This document shows, piece after piece, positions 23,984 through 37,343 of a stretch of 64,000 bases of DNA. How positions within the stretch are numbered: the stretch's first letter is position 1; every line of letters begins with the position of its first letter. This DNA is from Paragordius varius (lineage: Eukaryota; Nematomorpha). The notes below the pieces were generated by a model. It worked only from the letters and a program-made list of their open reading frames with translations, was not told the origin of the DNA and made no database searches. The stretch is from NCBI GenBank assembly GCA_964247055.1, contig OZ176055.1, positions 4,712,001 to 4,776,000 of the forward strand, given 5' to 3'. The position numbers and the translations under genes were made by a program.

Positions 23984-26643
23984 ATGTATATGGAAATTAT
24001 TTTTGATATTTTGTTATAATTAAAACCAGGGGTGTCCAACACGCGGCACGTGAAAAATTTGGAAATCTATATTTGCAAGCATATTTTCATAAAATATTGA
24101 AATTGATATTTAATCAAATTTTCCTAATAATTTCCATTTGGCAACGAAAAATATTATATCGTGTTTGCATTATGAAATTTCAAAAAAATTATAAATTCTC
24201 ATATAATTTCGAATGCCGCCCGCCGGTTTTTTATGTCTAAAAAAGCTGCCCGCAAAGCGATTTTTGTTGGACACCTTTGCTTTAAACCAATATATGGACT
24301 TTTATATAAACTGTATCTGAGTAATCGTATCGAATCACTTGTTAAATTTAACCGCCGATTTTTTAGGTAACACTAAATCCCTGTTTACCCCATTGTTTAC
24401 CATTACATACATTCGCTCTGAAATTGTTTTTAATTAATTTGTCTATGGCAAATTTTTTTCTTATAAAGAATAGAAGAAAATGTACCAAATTTTACCCGTA
24501 ATTAACATATTTTATAAAATCTTTTGGCAATTATTCTAAAATTTAAGTTGTCCAATAAAATAATTGTATTATTTGGATCGTTTTCACGGATTTGAATCTT
24601 ACTATGATGCAATAACTACCAGTTGCAATCTAAATTTTTTTACATATTTTGAAATAGTATTGAACATTTATAATTATTATGCAGGAAACTGTAAAACTTA
24701 ACTGTAAAAATTACATAGATGGCGGTTTTGATAGATTATAGATTTTAGCAAATTAATTCTATGTTAATTACAAATGATTGTTTGTTTTATATTGTATAGT
24801 AACGAAATATAATACAAAATATAATATCCCTTCTCTCCCCTGGACAAAGCTTTATCATTCGGTACTGTATAATTAATTTAGTATCATTTTTTTGTCATTA
24901 ATGATAGATTGTTAGCAGTCATTTCCTTTATTTTCACCTCTCATCACCAAGGTATAAGTAAAACAAATGTCACATATATAGGTATTTTTTATATTGGTAA
25001 GTTTGTGTATATTTTTAATGTCTATTTCCCTCCTCATTTGTGTTAAAACATAAAAGGATGTTGATGACAAATATGACTCAATATAATAGGCCAGGTTGAT
25101 GAATTATTTTACTTTAAATTTTTTAAATTACCATTAAGTTATCTCTACATACCCATATACTAACCACTTACCTACAGCATAGCTTTCTGATTTTATACTT
25201 ATTCAATAGTGTATCTTTAAATTATAAGATTTGAATATATTTCATTTGATCCAATATATCTGAGCTGATTTAAGTTAGTTAATTATTTGATTTATTCAGA
25301 CAAAAAAAATTTTGTTTTTTAAGGTGGTGTTCTTTACATTGGTACCATTTGTCCTTTAGTTGGTGTTATTTGGGAGTTCAACCTTAACCTTAAGCCCAAA
25401 TACGCTAAAATTATCAAAAAAGCATTTTTTTTGTTTGTAATTTTAATTATAGGAACCATATGAATATGAAATATCTGATCTTTTTAAATTAGTCTTTTAT
25501 ATGCGAGATTTTGATAAAATCTAGTGGGCTCAAAGTTTATTAAACTTAGTTATATTTTAGCAAACTTCATTTGTTGTCTTCTAACTTTCACTCAACTAAT
25601 AGTTTTTTGACAACATATGTTTATAAAAAAATTTGTACATTTCTTTAAGCCTTTATCTTAAATTTATCTATTTTTGTTTTACAATAAAATTTAATTTTTA
25701 GCTGTTAACAAAACGAGTCAAAAACAAATATTGAATATCAATTTTTTAGCCTATTGCATTATATAAAGCTAGTAAGATTTGGCCTCCGAATTTCCGAGTT
25801 TTTATATATAAATAGAACATAAACTTATCAACATATAATTATTGTATCGGATTTTTAACAGCTTAGTTATTTATTCTAATATTTTCATTCACCTTTAAAT
25901 ATGCAGATTCTGAGTTTTCATTTATTTAATTCAATATATAATTTAATAATTTTCCTGACTAACTTGATGTCATAAATATTTTGATATAATCTCTTTTAAT
26001 TTTTGTTTATTACCCAACCAGGTATGGATTTAAAAACATTTTTTGAATTTGATTTGCGTCATTAATAATGTTAGTCTTGCTACCACAAACTACAATTTAG
26101 GGATTTCATAAATAATTAATAATTCCTTTGCCCCTAACTATAAAGCAAACAGTTTGTGTTTGTGGTTTATGTAAATGTCACGATTAAATCTGTATATTCT
26201 TTTATTAATATTATAGATGTATCTATGAAAATAAAAGTTGTGTCATGAAGAATTAAATAAATAGGAATGCGTCATAAATGTACTTTGTTTTTTTATGCTA
26301 TTTTGTCATAAATTTTTTTACGAATATAAAGTTAACCCCAAAAACTAATACCTAACATACCTTAAATTTTTATGTAGCGTTATAATATTTTTGTAGAGCA
26401 GACAACTATTTTGTCGGTATTTTTAGGCATCTCTATACACCTTAAAATTTTGAACCACTTTCTACGCCTTATGCTTTATGTTTAAATTATAATATTATAT
26501 TTATTGCCAGCCAATTTAATGTCAAAAAACTAAATTTTATCAAATAAGGCAAATAAATTTGCATAAAATTAAATTTATTTTTTTACATTAATTTTACACA
26601 ATATATACTAACTGATTTATTAAACTTTACATTTTGTCAATAG
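22351..26643. other. Gene-free stretch before the APP-like exons
   Basis: No exon could be supported here. It holds a (TA)n tract at 23944-23981 and a hAT-like MITE at 24027-24279. The APP-like gene must have an upstream exon with a start codon and signal peptide. That exon may lie in this stretch or further left, but I could not identify it. Confidence 0.5.
24027..24279. mobile_element. Family-D hAT-like MITE, copy 1
   Basis: The ends CAGGGGTGTCCAAC and GTTGGACACCTTTG are inverted repeats. The flanking octamers ATTAAAAC and CTTTAAAC agree at 6 of 8 positions, as expected for an aged 8-bp hAT duplication. Internal GCGGCACG and GCCGCCCGCC blocks are typical of this class of short hAT derivative. 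It is non-coding. Confidence 0.7.
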
Positions 26644-29600
26644 GCAACAGTTTCTAATGCGGAAGGTAACAGCCAATCTTTGGGACCAATAATTACACCG
26701 GCAGAAAATGGTGGTTTTAAGCCTCAAATTGTCATGCACTGTGGACATTTTAACCAATATTTAGATCGCACCGGCGTTTGGCTTTCTGACAGCAAAGTTT
26801 CTTGCCTCTCCAAAGATACCCAAATAATTGATTATTGCCGATCAGTATACATAGATATATATATTAAAACCAATTTTAATGTAATTGCGTGGAATACGCT
26901 TGTTCAAACTTGAGAGTGCTTTATTTTTTTGATTATCAAAAATAGTATGATACCAGTTAAAGAATCGAAATATACTATATTTTGAACCAGGTTTATCCTA
27001 CATTGAATATCACAAACATTATGGAGATGGGAGCAGTACGGCGAATTGATAATTGGTGTTCACCTGACCAAAATAAATGCCAGGATGTGTTTGACGTCAA
27101 ACCATATTGGTGCATTGGTATATCTTTTTAACTTATATAACAGCTCTCATCATTTTATATTAAATTTATTAATATTATTTCTCACATTAAAAATACCTTC
27201 ATTATTTGAAAGTTTTATTAAGGTCATTTATTAAGCATCATTTACGTTAAAATTTGCATTTTATTATAAAAGTGTTTTTCATCAATCATATTAAACCTTA
27301 GAAGCAAAATAATTTAATTTTTTGATGCATTTTGATTGTCAAGTAATTAAATTTAATTATATTAATTTGTAATAGACGGATCTCATTTTCAGAGCGAAGC
27401 TTTGTTAGTACCAGATGGATGTGCCTTCGACCACATCCACGCTCCTTTGTGTCAAACGCAGGAATATTGGTACATTAAGGCTGGTCAGGCCTGTGATATT
27501 AAAATGGTATCTTCTAATCCCACCACACTAGTCGGCGGTGATATAAATACCAATGATATTCATTCAACGGTTGTGAATGATGTCAAAGCCTATGACATTC
27601 CCAACAGCCCATATCTCCATTCATATTCCATGCTTTTGCCTTGTAACATTGGAAAATTTGCTGGAATCGAATTCGTTTGTTGTAACACAAAGAATATGCA
27701 GTCATCAATCGTATCTGTCAATAAGGAACCGCCAGTAAAAACCTCTTTAGCCAACAATTTTGTGAACCGACTTTTCATCGTGGATAACGATGGGGAAAAT
27801 TCCAAGTTGAATCAACTTTCAATGCTGGATAACATTAATCAAACGAAAGAACCAAGTTTAACTGCTGGATTAGGCGCAGGACATAAAGGTCTTTTTGCAT
27901 ATTTTTATGTTGTCAATAAAATTAAATTTGAATCAAATAAATTCTAATTACAGTGGTATTTGCATCACAAAACACCGGGCCCCAATCAATTGATCCTTCC
28001 CCTCTGATTGATAATCAAGCCAAAGTTGTTACAACACCCACTATTACAGGTATAATAGTTTAAATTTTATCTAATTAGTTTTATTTACAACAATTTTAGC
28101 AATAAAACAATAAATTTGCATTTTTAAGGAGTGTAATATTTTCTGCTTTTTGTGCTTTAATACAAAATTTTATGTTTTGGAGATGAAAAGCTGGCAATAA
28201 AATTTAGCGTGACCAGGTAAAGTGTATATGATATGTATTTTAAATTTCCTTGAAGCTTTATGGTTTTTATTGATCATCCATTGCTCCTCTGTTGTGGCAA
28301 ATATGGGAGGAAGTTCATTTACCTTTTATTATCCAAATTTTATATTATTATTAAATATTTGCGGAGAATTTATTGATTTTTAGCTTTAAAATCCTATGTG
28401 CTCTTGGTAGGCTTATATATTTCCTTTTTAAGATTGTCTCTGAGCAATTCGAAATGATATATGATATGATAAGGTATGTATGGTCACAATAAACTTGTAA
28501 AGCATATCGATTTTTAAAGTATTTTTTAATACTTGTTTGGTATATAATCTTTCATGAATATGCACTAAATGTTCCTATGCGTCGAAATTGTATGAATTAT
28601 ATTCCATGTTAAATAAGATATTTTACAATATATTAATTACCACCAGGATCGTCCCAAAATTAGTTAAATATACCAAAATAATTAAATCAAAATATATTTA
28701 CAATTATATTGACTCATCGCATATTGAATAATTTAGCTTTTAATTCAGTTAAGGTTGACATCTAACCCATATAACTTTGATGTAAACAATATAATATAGA
28801 TATGCTTTAATATATTATGTTACCTCATAAAGTTTTTTACCAGAGAATTTTTTTTTATAAAATATTTTTGTGACAATTTTTGTACGAATGCAGACCCAGC
28901 TGTTTTGGCAAAAAATATTGCAATGAAAGAAGCAGCCCCAAGTGTAACGTTGGCTACCGAAAATAGCCTTAAAGCAAACATTACCAAACTTCAATTATCA
29001 GAAGAAACTTCATTAATGAACAAAAATGATTCGATACAGAGTGCCGATAGTCGCATTAAAGCTTATTATGAAACCTTCGATAAAGCTCATGAACATGATA
29101 GGTATTTATAATAATTTGTCATTTTTATGAAACATGCTATCGATATTTGTAGGCTAGGCTAGTGATTCTCTCTAGCAAAAATGAGGGGATGTTAACATTT
29201 TTTTAAAATGAGAGGAAACGATTATTGTATTTGACACAAAATGTAAAAAAGATAGTCAAACTCAAGTGTAAATGCCAACCATTTTGTTAACCTGATATAA
29301 AAAGGAATTTAAGGCTTTTACCTTAAGGTTAATATTTTATTCATATTTCATGATATGTAAATTTTTTCAGATATGCCGATGCAAAGGCATCCATGAAAGA
29401 AAAACGCAGAAACACTATACTCAATCTAATGAAGGAATGGACGCTCTCCGAGAAAAGGTTTCATGACATTGCCGCAAAAGATCCCTATTTAGCACAGAAT
29501 TATAAACGAGACATTACAAAAGTAACTAATAATCCTTTAAAATCAATATTATCAATTTGTATTAAGCTTTTCTGATAATTTCGAATTTTTCTATCAATAT

Positions 29601-32600
29601 TTTATCCATTTTTAGAGTTTTCAAAAAACGATAGAAGCGCTTGAAGCCGAGGAAAATGCTCAGAAAAAACAGTTGACAGCTATTCATGAACAGAGAGTGA
29701 CTTCGCTTTTAAATGCTCGCAAGCGGACATATATGTTTGAGTTTTTGAAAGAGCTAGAACAAAGCCACCCTACTGTAAGATATTAACATATTTATCATAT
29801 CCTTAAAACTTTTTTTAATCTATTAATTTAAACCATTTATGATTAATTACATAAAGAGAGGTTTGTTAACAAAAAATTATTGTTTTGATAAAGCAAGATC
29901 TTTTTTTAGTTTAAATTTATATTTAGTTGATGGTAAGTTTTGTATAAATGTTCTTGGACAAAAACTATTTGCTTTGTCCTGGTTTTGCAGAACATCCAAA
30001 TAGTCGCTTTTATTATTATTATTATTCTGTGTTAAAAATATTATAAAAACTGGTATTTTATGAGGGAACCACCAGCTTTTTAACAAAATATGCACTATGA
30101 TTTGGAGCGTTAAAAAGGAGACTTCTTTACAAACTTTTGAACCATGAAATAAAATTTATATAAATCATATATGTCATAATAGCCAGCTTTCAAATTTTGT
30201 ATTAAAAAGGTACAATACTATTGTATAAAATTTTAATCTTAGTTATCAAACCATAATTTGTTAATATTTTCGCCTAAATAAATTTTTTTAAAATATAATA
30301 GCTATTTGAGCGATGATATAAATTGATTAAATTTTTAATAGCTTAAGTCTAAATTATTGTATTTTTAATTATCGCTTTGTTTAATTAGAGTAGGATTAAT
30401 AAATGATTATCACGAAAAAACAAATGAATAACAAAAAGAAAAAATGATAGGTTACATTTTTTAAATGCAAAACCCGCCTTACACTTTTATGCTGAAAACT
30501 AGTTTTTTATCCAGAAATAGATTTCTCTCCCAACTATATTATTTAAACATCCATGTATACATGTGTTTTAAAATTTTAACTTTAGGATTTCCTTTTCAAA
30601 ATATTGTTTCCATATCATTACATTAAATGTTAACATTTTAGCCAGAAACATTGAAACAAAATTTGGAGGAATTGTTGAGGGCCGAAGAACGAGATAAAAT
30701 GCACGTAGTTCATTATTACGAACATTTGTTGAATTCAGATCCGGCATTAGCTAAGCGGGTTAGAGGCGTTGTCATCAAACATATTCAAGATGTTGAAAGG
30801 CGCATGAACAGAAGTTTGTCTATGTTAAAACACCGCATCTCTCCCCAACAATTTGAAATGATTTCCCCTCATATTGGTATAAAATTTGTTTCCTCTTTTT
30901 TTCCTGAAAAAATGGATATTATATTTAAATATTTATATCGGTTTTTCTTTCTTAAAGAATCATTCTTGGCAACCATTAAAACAAGAAACGGTGATTTTCC
31001 AGAATTGATCCAATCAATAATACAAGAGGATAAAGATCTTACTGATATTGAATCTGTTATTAAGAGTAGTCAACAAAAAAGTTTGGATTTATTATTTTAT
31101 ATACATATTTGGAATCCATTTTATAATTCTAATAAATTATATTTATAGTAAAAAATGGATCAGTCAAGAACTACGAATCCATCATTTTATCAACAAAGAA
31201 TCCAAAACAAACAACTGAAGGTATATATATAATATTTATTCAATTAATTTTATAATTCGAGTTTAAAAATGTATTAAAACCGTAAATTTATATAATAAAC
31301 AATTAAATAATGGGAGAATTATTTTTTAGTTTATTTCTATAATTCAATCCAAACGACTTTTTTTCTATTATTTAACAATAAACTTAATAAATGTAATTAT
31401 ATAATGTATCCTTGACACTTAAATATTAAAACCAACTATTTTTAATGTTGATTGGATTATTAATTTTAAAAATAATTGTTGCATTATCAGCCATTTTTCA
31501 GAATAATACAATCGATGTAATTTTAAAAACTTGAACTTTATTTTTAATCTTTTATTCCAAATCGCCTGTATTAAAATTGTGCCAAATAAAATTGAATGTA
31601 TTACCATTTATATCTCGATTTCCTAATTTTAAACCCAAAAGATAATATAAAAATTAATTACAAAATGATATCTATACAAAAAATCCTAGTCTCGTATTTT
31701 TTATGTTTTGTCTTGTTTAGAATTTTATTGTAATAATGCATTGTAGAGAGCGATGATGATGATGATACCGATGACCTAGATGATGATTTAGACGATTTGA
31801 ATGACAATGAACAAGCAGACGACGATATAGATTATGATAATGGCGGCGCCCAAAAGCACCAAAATATTTCTGCATCCATATTACCAAAAACCAATTTTAC
31901 AGTTTTGAATAAAAACCAACTCAATAATAAGAATAAGACTACTTTTGAGCAATTCCTATCGTCCCGAACGAATAATATGGGTAAACAACAGAAAATGGAT
32001 AAGTTATTGTCACAGGCCAATGATATCCTTCCTTATAATCAAGAAAAGAGTGTCTTCAATAATCCTCCATATTATCACGGGGTAAATCATTGTTATTAGA
32101 TGCTTTATAAAGGAGCAACTATTTTTTATTCTAAGGAGTAAAAGCCTTCAATCTATGTTGTTACCAAGTTTTTTTTATAGAGTTACATGTTTTATGCATC
32201 CAGCACTATTGTAAAATGATTTTTCTTATAAATATTTTTTTCCCGAGAATAAAGGTTTAGGCTTTTTGCTTAGCACATTCAAAGAAAAACTATATGTTTG
32301 AAAATTGTGAGTTTACCTACGGGGCATATTTTTAACACAACTTATCCAAGAGCATTTAATAAACATCCTATAAAAATTAAAAATTAGTTTCATGTATCTC
32401 ACTTATTGGAAGTCAAATACTATAAGATAGCATGTAAATTGTGTAGATTTTTGATCGGTCCAAAAATAAAACCCGATCCGACCACTTGTGAATGAGGTCA
32501 TTCATGATAATTAGGCATCATTTTACAATTACAAAATATATGCAAACACAAAATAAAGTTCACACAAATTTTTATTATTTAAATCAATATATTATTATGA

Positions 32601-34904
32601 AAAATTTGTGATAAAATTCTAAATATCACATTTTAGTTTTATTGCAATTTATATATTTGATAATCGCAATCACCTTATCAATTTATACTAAATGTCTTTG
32701 AGGAATATTCTTTTAAGCGATTACAGTCATGTTTATGAATGCATTCGTAACCAGCCTTATCCATTTACTGGTGTATTCATATACTACTAACTTTTCATAA
32801 TCATCCTCGAACAATTTAAACAAATTTACCCTAAAAATAATTTATATTTAATTCAACATCTATTGAAATATTTCTTTATGACCTTTTGTGTATTTGATTT
32901 TTAACGAAATTTATTTTTTAAAAATAAAAAATTTTAGGTAATTTTTGATATGCAATAAATATAATTTCTTTTAGCGTAAATTTGAGGTATATATTTTCGA
33001 TATCTCAATCATATGATAACAAAATTTTGCGTTGTTTTGTTTAAGACCCCACAAGAAGTTATTGAACGGCACGATAAGGATAAGCACGCTGGCAAATCAG
33101 GATTCCTCATCATGGCTACCGCGTTTATCGTTGTAGCAGTCGTTTCAATCATCGGGTTTGTGGGATATCACGTTTACGCCAAGCGGAATGGAATTAGACG
33201 CGGCGGTAAAAATATGCCAGATGTGCGACACACACCCCTACCCACCAAAGAACAACAAATCTATAATGCGACTGGAATGAACGATGATGGTATATATATG
33301 TTTCTGTTTGCTTAAGGCACTTGTACAAGTTTTTGGATATTTTTTTGTACTTACTTTAATACTGTCTAAATTACAATTATTTTAGATTAAAATATTATGC
33401 AAATAAAATTTTGGTGAAACCTCTTAAATAAAAAATTTGGGGTGATAGAAATCTTTATCGCCATATAATTATGGAGAAAAAGTGTTTTCATGATCCTATA
33501 TGAATTGTTATAAAAATTATATGCTCCAAAATACCGAGATGTATCCTAGTTTTAATTTTATTTTAAAGTCTATTTATTGATTTTTATTGGATAATTCTAT
33601 GGTATCATTTTTTATGGAATGGCTATAACCATTGTATCCGTATAGACATTGCCAAAATGTTGGTTCAGGCGTTAACATCAATGTTTGCAACTTTTAAGTC
33701 ATTATTTATTGTTTTTCCCAGCTTATAGTTGTTCTACCCCTATGTTGTCCACAAGATATAGGATAATTTTGTTAATCCCATGCTCAAGAGCACGTTAGAT
33801 ATCTTTAAAATATCTAACTCTATTTCTTGCATTATTAACGGTTTAATTGGGTAGAATTAGTGTAAGTTTGAATTCAAACCATCGGGGTCGAATACTTTTA
33901 ACATTCGCTTTGCCATATCCATCAGTTTTTTTTTCAATCTCTTATATGCAATTTTTCGTTGGAAAGAGTCGCATAGGACGTATGCCTGCTTTGTAGATCA
34001 GTTTGTTTTTAGTGTTATTGGTTTTTTGAGTGATATATTGAGCTGTTGGAACCTATAATATACTGTCTGGTTTATTCCACCTTTGGAATATGTGACATCG
34101 CCCAAGTATCTAAAATAACCTCTTGACGTTTGACATAAAAGGCAATTCAGAAAAGTCGGTAAGTTATTTTTAACCTTATTTTTGCAAGATCATACAAATT
34201 TATCTTGATTGATTAATCTCCCTTATATTAACGAGCTCTTTTGCACCTACTTATTGTAAAATGTCCCGAGTATTGATTTAGGTTTTAAATCTAAATCACG
34301 CAATTTACATGAAAACTTAGATCTTTATATACAGTTTCATTCGTTATCAGCACCTTTGACTTGCTTATGTTCATCTTTATTCCATCCATTTCTGAGTGTG
34401 ATATTCGTGTGTTATACTTTTGATTTAATTCATCCATTGACATTGCGGTGATGACGGTGTCTGCATACATAAGCTTCCCTGGTTGGCCTTGTTTATATCT
34501 TTTGTTAAATCAATTATTAATGAGAAAAATAAAGGGCTTCCTTGATGAAGCTCTGACTTATTTGTAACAAAAGCTATGTTGCCTAGTGTTAATCACGCAG
34601 TTTGTTGTAGTACATCATTTCTATTGATTTAATTATCCATTCATCCACGTTGTATCGTAGTGTGGATTCAATTAAAAACACAATATAATCTAATGTCAAC
34701 CAATCGCATCCCAAATTTGTCAAAAATACCATACGACCCATTTATAAAAAGGGACACATAATTGCACATCCAGTTGTTGCAGCATCCATTAAAAAATTTT
34801 GATTAATCAGTAGTATAAAAGTATTCCAGTATGCATATTAACCGAACAAAGCGTGATGTATGCTATTTTATTCTAAGAAGATTGAAGGAAAATATTTATT
34901 TAAA

Positions 34905-34945
<41 letters not shown>

Positions 34946-37303
34946 CTTCTGATTGTATACCCATAACATCCACACTACGATACAACAATATGGATGAATG
35001 GATAATCAAAGCAATCTTGCATATATATACCATTTACAACTCAAAATCACCCTAAAAAATAAATGATGTGTTTCGGGCTAATAAAATCCATTATGAAATA
35101 TATCTTTATGGCATAGCTTATTATTTTTTCAGTAATATTTTAAATTTTTTTAAAATATAGGTAATTTTCTTATTTTAGGGTGAATTTGATTTGTTTAAGG
35201 GTGAATATGATGTATTTATAGTATATTAAAATTATTTTGCCAAAACCTGGCTTTCTCTGCGTCTACTGTAAGTACCTAACCCTATCAAAACGAGTCCAAA
35301 AATGCGTTTTTGGAGTTCAATGTAAATATTAAATGTTTAGCTAGCTGCTTTTTAAATATATTTTATGATATATTTAACAAAATATTTTGAAGCATTTAGT
35401 CAGGGGTGTCCATAATATTTGCTTTGCGGGCCGCAATCTAATGGACATAAACAAATATTTTATAAACATGTGTAAAAATTACTAGTTATATTAACAATTT
35501 TTGCTAATTTATTGCCAAAATTCGGAAAGATTAATTTAAAAAATTTGTATAAGAAAATTAATTCTTAGATTTTTTAAATTTTGTTTTTGAAATTTCTCGC
35601 CGACTGTCGAAATATTTTGAAGCGCCTCCCTCATGCGACCCTTGGGCCGTTTGTTGGATATCTGTGATATAGATAATAACAAAAAATATGTTACAGCATT
35701 AAATGACACCTAAGCCTCAAAACTATATTACCATAATATATATTTTATCAGGATATTTTTTTGCCTGTAATGATTTTTGTTAAAAAGTCTGTATTTATGA
35801 TGCTGATGAAATATAGCTTACGATGTTTATCACAATAAGCGTTTGTTTTTGAATATAAAATGCATAAATTACTTCATCGATTACGTTAATTTTCGTGCAA
35901 TAATTATAGTTAACTAAATCCGCATATATGAAATATATACAAACCGACCAAAGGTATGATGGCGATATCTATAATAATAAACTTATCACATTATTTTGAT
36001 GGGAGCGGCAAAAAAGTAGAAAAACCGCCACAATAAAAATAGTACATATATTGCAATCGAGGACCCAATATGTCTGTCTGCATTAAATGCTTATAAGTTT
36101 TATATTAATATAGGATTCATATTAAAAATGATATATTTATATTCGAGTTATATTAAGGCGTTGTTTCAATTATTTTTTAACGGTTTTCGAAACTCGACGA
36201 ATATAATTTTTTAAATTAGGCGTAGAAATCTTGAGTGGGCCAAATTGTGAAGGGAATTCTCTCCGATCGCCCTATAGAAAAACTTGTGGGCGTGTAGCAA
36301 ATGCTTATTTGACGCGAAATTCGATATTCCGGAAAAATCTTGCTGCTTATTATGCAAAAGCCAGTGTTTCTGCTTCAGCCAAGAATTTCAAAAAACCTCA
36401 AATAGATAAAGTAATTAGTTATTGTTAAATATATTCAATTATTTATTAAATTTTAGTTGTAATAAAATCTTTTAAATAAGACCTAAACTAATCCCTATTA
36501 ATGATTGAATTTTCCAAGTTTTTTACAATAATACTACTTTTTTAATAAAAATTAAAACAGATGTAATAATATAATTGCTAATTTAATTAAAAATAAATAG
36601 TGTTGAAAATTATTTGGAAATTTGGTTTTTGAAAATGGCAAATTAAAACAGACATTTTGACGTGTTAAAAGTGTATCGTTAAATTATTATAAATAAAATT
36701 GAAAAATATTTAAGCTTTATTATTGTTTTTTTATTTATATATATTAATTTAAATTAAGATCAACAGAAAATGTTTTAGTTATAAAATTTAATATTGGTTG
36801 AATATTAGAAAATCTAATAATGCTTTTTCGTAAAACGATTCGAATCATACCAACCAAAATATATTAAAATTTTTGAATCATAAAAATGAAAACAATTGTT
36901 AAAAGTTATTATTAATCGTTCACGCGGAATGGGAAAGAATATGTTGACAATGACCATAAAATAAAATGCACACATTGCTTGTTATCAATTTTGCGACCTT
37001 TTTTTAAAAAAAATTAACAGAAAATTGTATTTTTATGAATAAAATATAAAAAATCGATCGTGTTAATAAATGGATTTTTTTTAAATTTTATAGATTGTTT
37101 GGGGTTTTCCCGGCACATGTAATAAATTTTTTATAAATAATGAAATTTTTATAATTAAAATTATAGAATTTTCTTCCCAAAAATTATAAATAATGGACAT
37201 TAAAATATATATATATATATATATCACGTTAAAATAACCCCGGTCATAATAGCTGAAATCAGTCATTTAAACCATTAAAGTTTTAGCACCTAATCCATTT
37301 GGA

Positions 37304-37343
<40 letters not shown>

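Noticed and set aside
27590-27805. Minus-strand open frame opposite the APP E1 exon
   Set aside because: It is an antisense shadow of exon 3, whose plus-strand translation is clearly APP.
36220-36410. APP tail exon as a separate small gene
   Set aside because: Its phases fit exactly between APP exons 12 and 14, and skipping it puts the last exon out of frame.
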